Of a stretch of 64,000 bases of DNA, positions 25,286 through 33,799 are shown one piece after another. The notes beneath the pieces were generated by a model, which searched no databases, was not told where the DNA came from, and saw only the letters and a program-made list of their open reading frames with translations. The stretch is from the NCBI RefSeq assembly GCF_030381805.1, contig NZ_JAUDRH010000009.1:1-64000 (forward strand), read 5' to 3'. The translations under genes and the position numbers were made by a program. Within the stretch, counting starts at the first letter, position 1, and the number at the start of each line of letters is the position of its first letter. Source of the stretch: Chlorogloeopsis sp. ULAP01. Lineage in GTDB: Bacteria > Cyanobacteriota > Cyanobacteriia > Cyanobacteriales > Nostocaceae.

Positions 25286-27089
25286 AAGTGCTGCCATCAT
25301 TTGCTTACTGTGTTTTTTGCCAGGTTGTTCGCAGTCAAAAGCCTCCTCACAATGGACACCACAAATGGAAGCTGACTTTCAGCAGCGTTCAAAGGATGTA
25401 ATTGCAAAACTTGCAGGCAGCAAATACGGAACTACTGCTTTTGAGAGTGAAAAGAAATCTTATCCCAAGGCAATGATAAACTTTCTTGCCGGGAATAGAG
25501 AAAAGGCTATGTCTTTTCTACAATCTGAAGATGCTGATGCCCAAAATCACGCCCACACTTTGGGAATTGATTTTTACTCTGGTTTCACCCTCAAAGGGCA
25601 AGTCCGCAAATATTTCTACTTTGGCAAGTATCTTAACCCGACCTATCGCCAGCGAATGAAAAAGGCGATGCAAATTTGGACAGAAGTAGATCCGCTCACA
25701 CGCCACTTTCCATATCAACGCCACTTCTGGCAGAAGTCAACTGATAACTGCGATACTTGGGTAGATTGCCGCAACACTGACAACCTAAAAGCAATGCGAG
25801 AAGTTGCTGTATATCTGTTTGCCGAAGAAACTGGTAATGAAAAGACACGCAAGATATACAAAGAACGTATCAGCCGCAATGTTCGTACTTTATATCAAAT
25901 TGGTCAAGGCGAATGGGATTCTGAAAACTACTTGGGACATACCATTACCAGCTATATAAATCTCTACGATTTTGCAAAAGATCTAGAAGTAAAATCACTA
26001 GCCCAGTCTGCATTAGATTGGTTTTTCGCTTCTGGCGCACTAAAATATTGGCGTGGTGGATTTGGTGGCCCTTCTAAGCGCGATTATAGTCAGGGTAATT
26101 GCACCTGGTGTTCTTTGGCTACCCATTCTCTTGGGTTGTACTTTGGTGATTCACCCCTGGCAGATCCAAAGCCTGAACCAGACGAAGTACACTTAATTAC
26201 TAGCAGTTATCGTCCGCCAGCAGCAGTTATGGCATTGGCGTGGAAGCAATTTCAAAAGCCAGTAGAACTGTTAAATTCTAAACCAACCTATGAAAACTGG
26301 AAACTTGGAGGTAATAACGCACCGCAATTCCATGAAACCCTCTATTTTGGCAACACTTTTCAGCTGGGGACATTAGCTCAAGGTTCCGGTGGTGACTGGA
26401 ACGGCTTTAAGTTGATGGCATTTAATACTGAGCGCGGTGTTGATTATTTTATTGCCGCAACAGGAACAGATCCTACCAAAATATCTACTTCATCCGTTGG
26501 TGGTGACAACGTTGCTCAGTACCGCAATTTAGTCATCTGGCTCAACAACAAGCCACAAGTACCGTTTCAATTCTTCTTACCCAAGTCAGCAAAGCTGGAA
26601 ACCCACAATGGTGTGACTTTCATTCGGTACGAAAAAACCTGGTTGGCACTGACACCGATTAATTTAAAAGTTGAGGGAATTAACGATAAAGCAACTCACA
26701 AAATCAGCGATCGCTATCCCAATGACCAGATTTTAACTGCAACTGGCACTCTTAAGACTATAAGCGGTTTTGCTTTAGAAGTCGGTGAGCAGGAAAGCTA
26801 CGGTAGTTGGGAGCAATTTAAACTGTCTGTGGTAGAGAAGTCGCGGTTAAATCTGAGCCAAATTAACAGTGGCATAGTTGAGTATCAAGATGTTGCGGGG
26901 AACATAAAACTCAAATATCAAGGTTCAGGCTTACCAAAAGTTTGGAGAAACGGACGATATCATGACTGGAAGAATCGCTTTGCCGTTTACCAAAATCGTG
27001 ACGGGGGTAAAACACCTATTTCTCTGGGATGGAAGGAAGGTAAGCTCTCTGTTGAAGCTGGTGGATACAACTTCCAAACTCAACCCTAA
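25254..27089 (+). CDS. Large lipoprotein, possible polysaccharide-active enzyme
   Basis: 611 residues, GTG start overlapping the upstream gene. The signal peptide ends in the lipobox LPGC (Cys near residue 25), so it is an anchored lipoprotein. The N-terminal 300 residues are helical with GEWDSENYLGHTITSYINLY, reminiscent of the alpha/alpha toroid of polysaccharide lyases; the rest is beta-rich, from HETLYFGNTFQLGTLAQGSG onward, like the sandwich part of heparinase- or alginate-lyase-like proteins. That likeness is by eye only. Position after the ligase fits a role in processing an exported polysaccharide. A paralogue relic lies at 20254-20349. Confidence 0.75.
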   Translation: MNVKILILHLKSAAIICLLCFLPGCSQSKASSQWTPQMEADFQQRSKDVIAKLAGSKYGTTAFESEKKSYPKAMINFLAGNREKAMSFLQSEDADAQNHAHTLGIDFYSGFTLKGQVRKYFYFGKYLNPTYRQRMKKAMQIWTEVDPLTRHFPYQRHFWQKSTDNCDTWVDCRNTDNLKAMREVAVYLFAEETGNEKTRKIYKERISRNVRTLYQIGQGEWDSENYLGHTITSYINLYDFAKDLEVKSLAQSALDWFFASGALKYWRGGFGGPSKRDYSQGNCTWCSLATHSLGLYFGDSPLADPKPEPDEVHLITSSYRPPAAVMALAWKQFQKPVELLNSKPTYENWKLGGNNAPQFHETLYFGNTFQLGTLAQGSGGDWNGFKLMAFNTERGVDYFIAATGTDPTKISTSSVGGDNVAQYRNLVIWLNNKPQVPFQFFLPKSAKLETHNGVTFIRYEKTWLALTPINLKVEGINDKATHKISDRYPNDQILTATGTLKTISGFALEVGEQESYGSWEQFKLSVVEKSRLNLSQINSGIVEYQDVAGNIKLKYQGSGLPKVWRNGRYHDWKNRFAVYQNRDGGKTPISLGWKEGKLSVEAGGYNFQTQP

Positions 27090-27177
27090 CTTTTTCTTTT
27101 GGGTACGCTGTTTTTGAAGCGATCGCTCTTTGAGTACGGTAATAAGTAAGTAGACTGCCTAGAAGGAAAGTACTGAA

Positions 27178-27564
27178 ATGAGCAACCTTGAAATTGTAAA
27201 GCGTCTTTACACAGCATTTAGCGATCGCGATCAAAACACAATTCTTCAAATATTCGATCCCAATATAGAGTGGATACAAAACGAAGGGTTTCCGGGTGGT
27301 GGCAGATATTGCGGAGTAGACGCAATTTTGAATGATGTCTTTGCCAAGTTTCGCTCGGAGTGGGAGACATGGCAAGCGGTGGTGGAAGAATGGTTAGACG
27401 CTGGCGACACAATTATCGCTTTAGGCGAATATCGTGGCACTTATAAATCAACAGGCAAATCAACAAAAGCTGCATTTGCTCACGTCTACAGGCTTAAAGA
27501 TAATCGCATCGTCAAATTTCAGCAATACACGGATACACTGAAAGTCGCTGAAGCAATGCAGTAG
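27178..27564 (+). CDS. NTF2/SnoaL-like protein
   Basis: 128 residues, ATG start preceded by GAAGG. The pattern EIVKRLYTAFSDRD, then ILQIFDPNIEWIQNEG, GVDAILNDVFAKF and HVYRLKDNRIVKFQQYTDT is that of the SnoaL-like branch of the NTF2 superfamily. Family members range from polyketide cyclases and isomerases to proteins without known activity. Soluble, no signal. Followed 22 bases later by a small zinc-ribbon gene, likely the same transcript. Confidence 0.85.
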   Translation: MSNLEIVKRLYTAFSDRDQNTILQIFDPNIEWIQNEGFPGGGRYCGVDAILNDVFAKFRSEWETWQAVVEEWLDAGDTIIALGEYRGTYKSTGKSTKAAFAHVYRLKDNRIVKFQQYTDTLKVAEAMQ

Positions 27565-27586
27565 TAACACTTCATCAGGAGACAGA

Positions 27587-27772
27587 ATGGGGCGATCGCT
27601 TCGAGTTAAGCTATGTTCTCAATGCAATCAACCTGCATTAGTTCTTTATCGCATTAAGCATGAGAAAGACGGAGATTGGGTTTTTGTATGCCCTAAATGT
27701 TGGCAGCAAGTCAGCGAAAATAACCCGTTTTATGTTTATGGTGGAACGTGGAAAGCCCAGAAAAAGAGTTAG
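27587..27772 (+). CDS. Small zinc-ribbon protein
   Basis: 61 residues with ATG preceded by AGGAG at a 4-base distance, a good ribosome site. Two Cys pairs, CSQC (residues 10-13) and CPKC (35-38), form a likely zinc ribbon. No other domain. The function is unknown. The close spacing to the SnoaL-like gene suggests co-transcription. Confidence 0.75.
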   Translation: MGRSLRVKLCSQCNQPALVLYRIKHEKDGDWVFVCPKCWQQVSENNPFYVYGGTWKAQKKS

Positions 27773-27855
27773 GTTCAGCATCAATAACCCTAGATGTTGT
27801 ATATCAAAATCTATATTTCGTCTTCTTCGTCCAAATAAATAATTAACTATTAGTT

Positions 27856-27968
27856 CATTGTATTAATTATGATGTTCATATAAGTTCGTAATAAGGACTT
27901 TAGCCCTAAAATTCAAGAGCGCTAAATCGCTTACTACGAACACTCCAAAACTTATTTGATAGACTACT
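27856..27968. repeat. Dispersed palindromic repeat, copy 2
   Basis: The better preserved copy of the element at 717-832. The core is bounded by GTTCGTA (27884-27890) and TACGAAC (27935-27941), with inner pairs AAGGACTTTAG/CCCTAAA and GAGCGCTAAATCGC. It lies between convergent genes and has no coding capacity. Confidence 0.7.
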
Positions 27969-27971
27969 ACT

Positions 27972-28358
27972 TTACCTTTCATAAATTTCTAACGGCAAAG
28001 CATCTGGATCTTGAAAAAAAGTAAATCTCTTGCCAGTAATTTCATCTATTCTAATATCTTCTATTTCAATACCATGAGCTTGTAAATCACATACAGTTTT
28101 CTCGATATCATCAACTTCAAATGCCAAATGTCTTAAACCACAAGCTTCGGGCTTACTTACTCTTTGTGGGGGATTAGGAAAAGAAAATAATTCGATTTGG
28201 CAATTATCGCCAACTTGTAAATCTAATTTATAAGAATTTCTAGCTGCTCGAAAAGTCTCATTAATAATCGCAAATCCTAAAACTTCTGTATAAAACTTTT
28301 TTGATTTTTCGTAATTTGAACAAATAATTGCTACATGATGAATTCCAGTAGTTTTCAT
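27972..28358 (-). CDS. VOC family protein (glyoxalase-like, YaeR/SMU1112c type)
   Basis: 128 residues. Two beta-alpha-beta-beta-beta halves of the vicinal oxygen chelate fold: GIHHVAIICSNYEKSKKFY and LRHLAFEVDDIEKTVCDL, with likely metal ligands His in HHVAI, His in LRHLAF and Glu in LPLEIYE. Members include glyoxalase I and dioxygenases; YaeR-like proteins have no settled substrate. ATG start. Just upstream is a heptad repeat array. Confidence 0.88.
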   Translation of the reverse strand: MKTTGIHHVAIICSNYEKSKKFYTEVLGFAIINETFRAARNSYKLDLQVGDNCQIELFSFPNPPQRVSKPEACGLRHLAFEVDDIEKTVCDLQAHGIEIEDIRIDEITGKRFTFFQDPDALPLEIYER

Positions 28359-28373
28359 TTCTAGATGTTAATG

Positions 28374-28408
28374 GTTAGTAGTTAGTAGTTAGTAGTTAGT
28401 AGTTAGTA
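28374..28408. repeat. Heptad tandem repeat (TTAGTAG)5
   Basis: Five perfect copies of a 7-base unit. Heptanucleotide tandem arrays of this type (STRR) are a recognised mark of heterocystous cyanobacterial genomes. Located upstream of the VOC gene and downstream of the VWA gene, both on the minus strand, without an evident role. Confidence 0.85.
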
Positions 28409-28531
28409 GTTGGTTGTTCTCCTCTGCACCCCTGCTCCTGTTGCTTTCTTGTCCCCTTGTCCCCTCTGCCCCTGTGCTCCTGAAGCTCCCCCTCTCAAAT
28501 GAATGGGCAGGCGATTTGCCCACCCCGGATA

Positions 28532-29779
28532 TTATTCATCCTGTAAAACCGTCTTGGAAACAATTCTGGTTTTTTTGCGATCGCTTTCCGATAATTCTTC
28601 TCCAGCTTGTAGGCGAGTGGCAGAAGTTTGCAAAACTGTTGCTGCGCCTACATCCCCCATCTGTAGGGCAGTTTTGGCAGCAGTTTGCAACATTGTTGCT
28701 GCTCCAGCGCGATCGCCTTGTTGCAATTTCACCTCTGCTAGTTGGGTTTGCCGATACTTGGCTAATGCCAGAATATGCTGCTGTACTTCTGGATTAGAGT
28801 CGCTTTGATAAGTTGAAAGCACATTTACGTTCACCGTTATATTTTCTGACACTAAGCCCGTCTTGTTTTGCGCCGGATCATCGTAACGTACTTGTAAATT
28901 GGTAATAGCTTGTTTGCCTGGCGGAAACTGCCCCAAATAAAGATTTAACAAAACAACCCGTTCCGTATCCTTCATCAAATCGCCCAGGCGCACTGCATAA
29001 CGTCCATCAGCTTCCTCTTGCACTGGTAACTCAATCGTATCTGGAGAAACTTGGGCAATTGGTTTTAGTTCTGCTAACCGCACCTTCGGCATCAAAGAGA
29101 AAAGTAAATAAGCATTAGTCAATCCCACTGCTTGCATCCGGTTGAAAAGGCGGCTAAACTCATCTACTGCTTGTTCTGGTTGCTGGATATAAGAAAGTGT
29201 ACCGCCACCGGCATCAGCTATTTTTTCCAAAATATCTTGGTTCCAATTGTCGCCAAATCCCAAAGTATTTAAAGTTAAACTGTAGCCAGTAGCCAACTGG
29301 GCAAATTTCAAACAACGTTTGTTGTCACCGTGTTCATTTTCACCATCAGTTAGTAGAAAAGCTTGGGAAATAGCTTCTTTTTTCCCCTTTGCCAATTCCT
29401 CAATACCCAAACGCAACCCTTCATCAATAGCAGTACCACCATCGGCAGCAAGACGATTGATTTGCTGTTTAATGCGCTCTCTATCTTCGATCGCTTGATT
29501 AGGTACTAAGACTTTGGCACGATGATCAAAAACTACTATACTCAAGCGATCGCCTGGCTTAAGTCTGTCAACAATGCGATTTGCGGCTTTTTTAACAGTT
29601 TCTAGTGGTCGCCCGCTCATAGAACCACTATGATCCAAAATTAGGCATAAATTCAGTGGCACATCACGATCCATTTGTTCTGCGATCGCAGAAACAGAAA
29701 TTGCCAACTGACGTTGACTGTTCATTTGACTGGCATCCAAATTGCCATCATTTAGTTTAGGCAGCAAACTAACCTTCAT
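28532..29779 (-). CDS. VWA domain protein
   Basis: 415 residues. A von Willebrand A domain fills residues 40-220, with the complete MIDAS: DHSGSMSG (DxSxS), the Thr in DGGTAIDEG and the Asp in LLTDGENEHGD. Then comes a beta-rich middle part and a helical C-terminus with repeated AATMLQTAAKTAL / AATVLQTSATRL units. The soluble form without signal suggests a cytoplasmic metal-dependent protein-binding role, as in many cyanobacterial VWA proteins of unknown partner. ATG start. Confidence 0.88.
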   Translation of the reverse strand: MKVSLLPKLNDGNLDASQMNSQRQLAISVSAIAEQMDRDVPLNLCLILDHSGSMSGRPLETVKKAANRIVDRLKPGDRLSIVVFDHRAKVLVPNQAIEDRERIKQQINRLAADGGTAIDEGLRLGIEELAKGKKEAISQAFLLTDGENEHGDNKRCLKFAQLATGYSLTLNTLGFGDNWNQDILEKIADAGGGTLSYIQQPEQAVDEFSRLFNRMQAVGLTNAYLLFSLMPKVRLAELKPIAQVSPDTIELPVQEEADGRYAVRLGDLMKDTERVVLLNLYLGQFPPGKQAITNLQVRYDDPAQNKTGLVSENITVNVNVLSTYQSDSNPEVQQHILALAKYRQTQLAEVKLQQGDRAGAATMLQTAAKTALQMGDVGAATVLQTSATRLQAGEELSESDRKKTRIVSKTVLQDE

Positions 29780-30018
29780 AATTTAAGGTTCCGAACCAGG
29801 ATATACCATATTTATAAATAACTTCAGGATGCAATATCTGCTCTACGGAAAAGCAATAAAGCAAAGATACATTAATAATATTGACAATAATTTAATAACA
29901 AGTGTTACTTAGAAGCAGAAAAATCCTGCTTATGAGCGAGAAATCCGCACCTCCAGATGAGCGTGCATCGCGCTAGGATGTATTACAGTTAACGGCTTTA
30001 ATTCAGGCAACAGTTGCT

Positions 30019-30681
30019 ATGGACATTTCCCCCATCAAGGCTGTGCAAGCCCCTTATTACGGCGATAACTTCTACCGCACGCCACCGCCAGATTTACCTT
30101 CTTTATTATTGAAGGAGCGAATTGTCTATCTTGGTATGCCCCTGGTGCCTGCTGTCACGGAACTTATCGTTGCTGAACTGCTGTATTTGCAGTCTGACGA
30201 TCCAGATAAACCGATTAAAATTTACATCAACTCCACAGGCACCTCCGGTTATAGTGGTGAACCGATTGGCTTTGAGACAGAAGCCTTTGCCATCTATGAC
30301 ACGATCAAATACATCAAGCCTCCTATTCACACCATCTGTATCGGGATGGCAGTAGGTATGGCGGCAATGCTCCTCAGTGCAGGAACAAAGGGATGCCGTG
30401 CTAGTTTGCCCAACGCTAGTATTGTTTTGCACCAACCCAAGAGCTATGCTCAAGGTCAAGCAACTGATATTCAAATTCGCGCCAAGGAAGTACTAGCTAA
30501 CAAAGCAACAATGTTAGACATTCTTTCTCGCAACACCGGGCAGCCCAAAGAAAGAATTGAGAAGGATATGGATCGCCTCTTTTATATGACTCCTAAGCAA
30601 GCTGTGGAATATGGCTTGATTGATAGAGTCTTTGAAAAAGAAGAACTCGCTCACCCTCCTGTACCTGCGAGTATTCTTTAA
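30019..30681 (+). CDS. clpR: ClpR, inactive ClpP-like protease subunit
   Basis: 220 residues. ClpP fold but the nucleophile position reads GMAVGMAAML where active ClpP has GLAASMGSFL, so the catalytic Ser is replaced by Gly. It also carries the extra loop (GTSGYSGEPIGFETEAF) after INSTG that marks ClpR. In cyanobacteria ClpR joins ClpP3 in a mixed double ring that works with ClpC; this is family knowledge. ATG start. It lies 172 bases before clpP3, an order seen in other cyanobacteria. Confidence 0.94.
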   Translation: MDISPIKAVQAPYYGDNFYRTPPPDLPSLLLKERIVYLGMPLVPAVTELIVAELLYLQSDDPDKPIKIYINSTGTSGYSGEPIGFETEAFAIYDTIKYIKPPIHTICIGMAVGMAAMLLSAGTKGCRASLPNASIVLHQPKSYAQGQATDIQIRAKEVLANKATMLDILSRNTGQPKERIEKDMDRLFYMTPKQAVEYGLIDRVFEKEELAHPPVPASIL

Positions 30682-30853
30682 GAGCAGCTATGTTGAGGGC
30701 TGAAGGCAGAAGGCTGAAGGCAGAAATATAAAAATTTTATTTCAAGCTTCATCTTTCACACTTCATCTTACCCTGCGGGAAGCCACCCTAACGGGCGTCT
30801 ACATTCTTCATACTTTACCCACCTCCCAATAATTTATATACGGAGTAGTAAAA

Positions 30854-31447
30854 ATGCCTATAGGCGTTCCTAAAGTTCCCTACCGGATGCCGGGGGAACA
30901 ATTTACACAATGGATTGATATCTACAATCGTCTTTACCGGGAACGAATTATTTTCTTGGGACGAGACATTGACGATGAAATAGCCAATCAAATTATTGCT
31001 GTAATGCTGTATTTGGATTCCGAAGATCCAGGTAAGGATATTTATTTATACATTAATTCCCCTGGTGGGATGGTTACTTCTGGCTTGGCAATTTATGACA
31101 CCATGCAGCACATCAAATCTGATGTGGTAACAATTTGTGTGGGTTTAGCAGCTTCGATGGGTTCTTTCTTGCTAGCAGCTGGCACTAAAGGTAAACGATT
31201 GGCATTGCCTCACTCACGGATTATGATCCACCAGCCTTCTGGAGGTACTCGCGGGCAAGCAACTGATATCGAAATTGAAGCGAGAGAAATTCTGCGGATT
31301 CGCCGTCAGCTTAATCAGATTTACGCTAACAATACTGGTCAGTCTTTGGAAAAGATAGAAAAAGACATGGATCGTGACTTTTTTATGTCTGCCCAAGAGG
31401 CAAAAGACTACGGCTTGATTGATAGAGTAATTGAAGAACGCCCGTAG
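30854..31447 (+). CDS. clpP3: ATP-dependent Clp protease proteolytic subunit ClpP3
   Basis: 197 residues. Complete catalytic triad: Ser in GLAASMGSFLL, His in MIHQPSGG and Asp in the MDRDFFMSAQEAKDYGLID region. Pairing with clpR identifies it as the ClpP3-type subunit of the essential ClpP3/R core. ATG start with GGAG-like sequence before it (CGGAGTAGTAAAA). The 172-base gap from clpR contains a decayed repeat, so a separate promoter is possible. Confidence 0.95.
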   Translation: MPIGVPKVPYRMPGEQFTQWIDIYNRLYRERIIFLGRDIDDEIANQIIAVMLYLDSEDPGKDIYLYINSPGGMVTSGLAIYDTMQHIKSDVVTICVGLAASMGSFLLAAGTKGKRLALPHSRIMIHQPSGGTRGQATDIEIEAREILRIRRQLNQIYANNTGQSLEKIEKDMDRDFFMSAQEAKDYGLIDRVIEERP

Positions 31448-31742
31448 TTAGAGACTAGGGACTAGGGGCTAGGGAGTGGGAATGTGGGATAATAACCACT
31501 AACTACTGTACGGGAGGCAGCGCGCCCTTGTGGGTTAAGCGCGTCGAGTGCGACTGCCGGGCGGGTTTTAATAACAATCCCTCTAGGATGACAAAATATC
31601 TAAATAAACCCGCCCCTACTAATGACGAATGACTAATCACTAATCATTAACCTTTAAACTTGGCAATTTGGTCTTTATTATTGGTACTTAAAGCATTATG
31701 CTTTAAGCTAATAGTTCATATTCGTGCTTGTAGTAGCTGAAG
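31448..31742. repeat. Intergenic repeat mosaic
   Basis: Holds ACTGTACGGGAGGCAGCGCG (31505-31524), also found at 60803-60822, and a GGCGGGTTT / AAACCCGCC inverted pair. Ends with simple TAATGACGAATGACTAATCA words. No gene; typical mobile palindrome debris of filamentous cyanobacteria. Confidence 0.6.
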
Positions 31743-32360
31743 ATGGATCTTGGAGATTGCTACCGTTTATTGGGTTTAAGATCGGGAGCTTCCTTTGCCG
31801 AAATCAAGGCGTCTTATCGCCGACTGGTACAGCAATATCATCCTGATATCAACCCAGATGATAAAAAAGCAAAAGAAAAGTTTATTGCCTTAACTGAGGC
31901 ATACAAATTGCTGTTGGAAGTTGTACCTCCTATCTCAATACCGCAACCCTCAACTCCATCATCAGGGGCAACTCCTCAGGAAATTACAAAAACTTACTCA
32001 GAACAAACTTATCACCAGACGCCACAACCCCAACCAAAACCACAACCGCCACAAGCATCAGAAATAGAACAGCGTTTGAAGTGGAAAACTTATGAGCAGT
32101 TGCAGCAGTTTTTGAAAGCAAGGAGGTTTCCGCAGGCGATCGCACTAGCAGAAGCGTTAGCAGAACGGATGCCAGAAGATGCGGAAGTACGTCAGTGGCA
32201 AGCAATTGCTTATAAAATCTGGGGAAGGGCGCTGATCGCACAAAAACAGCTACCTAAGGCCAAAATCTATCTGCAAAAAGCTTTAAAAACCGATCCCCAC
32301 AACAAGGCATTATGGGATGAAATACAGCTTGACTTCCAAAAGTTAGAACAGTTTTTGTGA
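31743..32360 (+). CDS. J-domain protein with TPR-like tail
   Basis: 205 residues. N-terminal J domain (about residues 4-62) with the invariant HPD in YHPDINPDD, which stimulates Hsp70 ATPase. Then a Pro/Gln-rich linker (PQPQPKPQPPQ) and a C-terminal helical part, with ALAEALAERMPEDAEVRQW and AKIYLQKALKTDPHNKALW, resembling two TPR units. It lacks the Gly/Phe and zinc regions of true DnaJ. Probably a specialised cochaperone. ATG start. Confidence 0.9.
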   Translation: MDLGDCYRLLGLRSGASFAEIKASYRRLVQQYHPDINPDDKKAKEKFIALTEAYKLLLEVVPPISIPQPSTPSSGATPQEITKTYSEQTYHQTPQPQPKPQPPQASEIEQRLKWKTYEQLQQFLKARRFPQAIALAEALAERMPEDAEVRQWQAIAYKIWGRALIAQKQLPKAKIYLQKALKTDPHNKALWDEIQLDFQKLEQFL

Positions 32361-32543
32361 TAACAAAGTTCTTTGCAATACGCTTTACACAAATCCCCAA
32401 CTTTTTAGTAAAGCGGGGATCTTTACAAATAAATTTTTACGTTTAATTTAGTTATTTTACTTAACATAAACTTTTGTGTAATTTAATTTACGGGTTTGCA
32501 GCACGCATTTTATTCTGAACGAGATTTGATTCAGCGAATAGCA

Positions 32544-33206
32544 ATGAGTGACTCCAAATCTTCAGAATTGCCTTTGTGGGTACAAGATAGAGAAATTGTC
32601 CTTGCTAACGATGAGGGAGTTGACTGGCGAGAAGGGCAACGTCCAGATTATACTTACACTAATCAATTTCTTCACAAAGAGAGTCAATATCAGCATCCAG
32701 AAGGCTCTTTAGAGGCGATCGCTCAAAACTTAGTCCGAACTTTTGAGATGGAAGCGTCTCACAAATCTAATCCTCAACAGTGGCTTTCCATTGTTAGTGA
32801 TCGGTTTAAAATGAGTAGTAATGGAGGAGCGCAATACACAGCCCAGGAAGTAGCAAAAGAAGGAACTTATAACTTGTTTTTAGGTGAAAGCGAACAGTAC
32901 AGTTCCAAATCAGAAACTTTTGAATCTTCTTTTGAAATGTTTCACAAAGCCTTTCCCGATGGTTTTTTATGGGAACTAACGGAAGTACTTTCAGGGCCAC
33001 CAAATGTTACCTTTAAATGGCGGCATTGGGGAACATTTAGCGGTTCTTTTAAAGATTATGCACCCACAGGAGAAACAATAGAAGTAGTAGGCGTAAGTAT
33101 TGCTCGCGTCACAGAAGATTTGAAAATTGAGTCTTTAGAACATTACTTCGATAACAGCACATTTCTGCAAAAATTAACTGCCGGTGGTTGTCCCTTTCAC
33201 TCTTAA
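32544..33206 (+). CDS. SnoaL-like / unknown-function protein
   Basis: 220 residues from the ATG at 32544; a TTG 16 codons earlier is possible. The C-terminal two thirds show the pattern of a SnoaL-like NTF2 fold (ESSFEMFHKAFPDGFLWEL, FKWRHWGTFSGSF, GVSIARVTEDLKIESLEHYFD). The N-terminus is polar with no signal peptide. Function unknown; SnoaL relatives include cyclases and hydrolases for small ring substrates. Confidence 0.75.
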   Translation: MSDSKSSELPLWVQDREIVLANDEGVDWREGQRPDYTYTNQFLHKESQYQHPEGSLEAIAQNLVRTFEMEASHKSNPQQWLSIVSDRFKMSSNGGAQYTAQEVAKEGTYNLFLGESEQYSSKSETFESSFEMFHKAFPDGFLWELTEVLSGPPNVTFKWRHWGTFSGSFKDYAPTGETIEVVGVSIARVTEDLKIESLEHYFDNSTFLQKLTAGGCPFHS

Positions 33207-33799
33207 AATTAGGGCGATCGCTAATTAATATAGACTTGACTTTAAAATCGGCAGGGATAGGTTTATACTCTATTCTTTTTCAGATAGCTACAGACAATAA
33301 CGTGGTGATTGATGTGTAACAATATTTGGGAGAATTAGTATGACTCTGATATTTCCTTTGCTAAACTTCCCTGCCAATATAAGTTTTATCTAGAAACATC
33401 CTACCAAAAACCCGACTTTACGAGAAAGAAAGTGGCAATATCCTGATCCTTGACATCATATTCGCTTCAAAACTTGTCGTTTCGGTTGACAGGGATATGT
33501 GCCAGATGCACCCGACGTAGAGAAATTTTAATCATCAGCAAACGGCCAGAATTGATATTACCTTTTTATCATTAATAACAGTACTACTGGAATTATTGTT
33601 GTAAATATATTAACTAATAACACTTAGACTGTTACTTATATCATTACCTGATAATCCTTTATAGGGTGACGCTTGCTCTATGAGGGATTAAACTGTGGAT
33701 AATACTAATTCAGTATTGCTTGGTAATAAGGTTTACATAATCATTTAATTGCATCATTAAACTCCTAAAACCCGATCAATCCCATATAAAAATTCAGTT
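33207..33799. promoter_or_regulatory. Long upstream region of the adenylate cyclase gene
   Basis: 593 bases with one HIP1 site near the left edge and no convincing ORF or RNA. A 17-codon ORF at 33340 has no good ribosome site. Its length suggests a complex promoter for cyaB, but no specific site is identified. Confidence 0.35.

Noticed and set aside
28414..28808. Plus-strand frames of 101-127 codons
   Set aside because: They overlap the 3' end of the VWA gene and an intergenic C/T-rich stretch; no ribosome site and no likely function.
33340..33393. 17-codon ORF in the cyaB upstream region
   Set aside because: Too short, with only a weak ribosome site at an unsuitable distance and no distinctive features.
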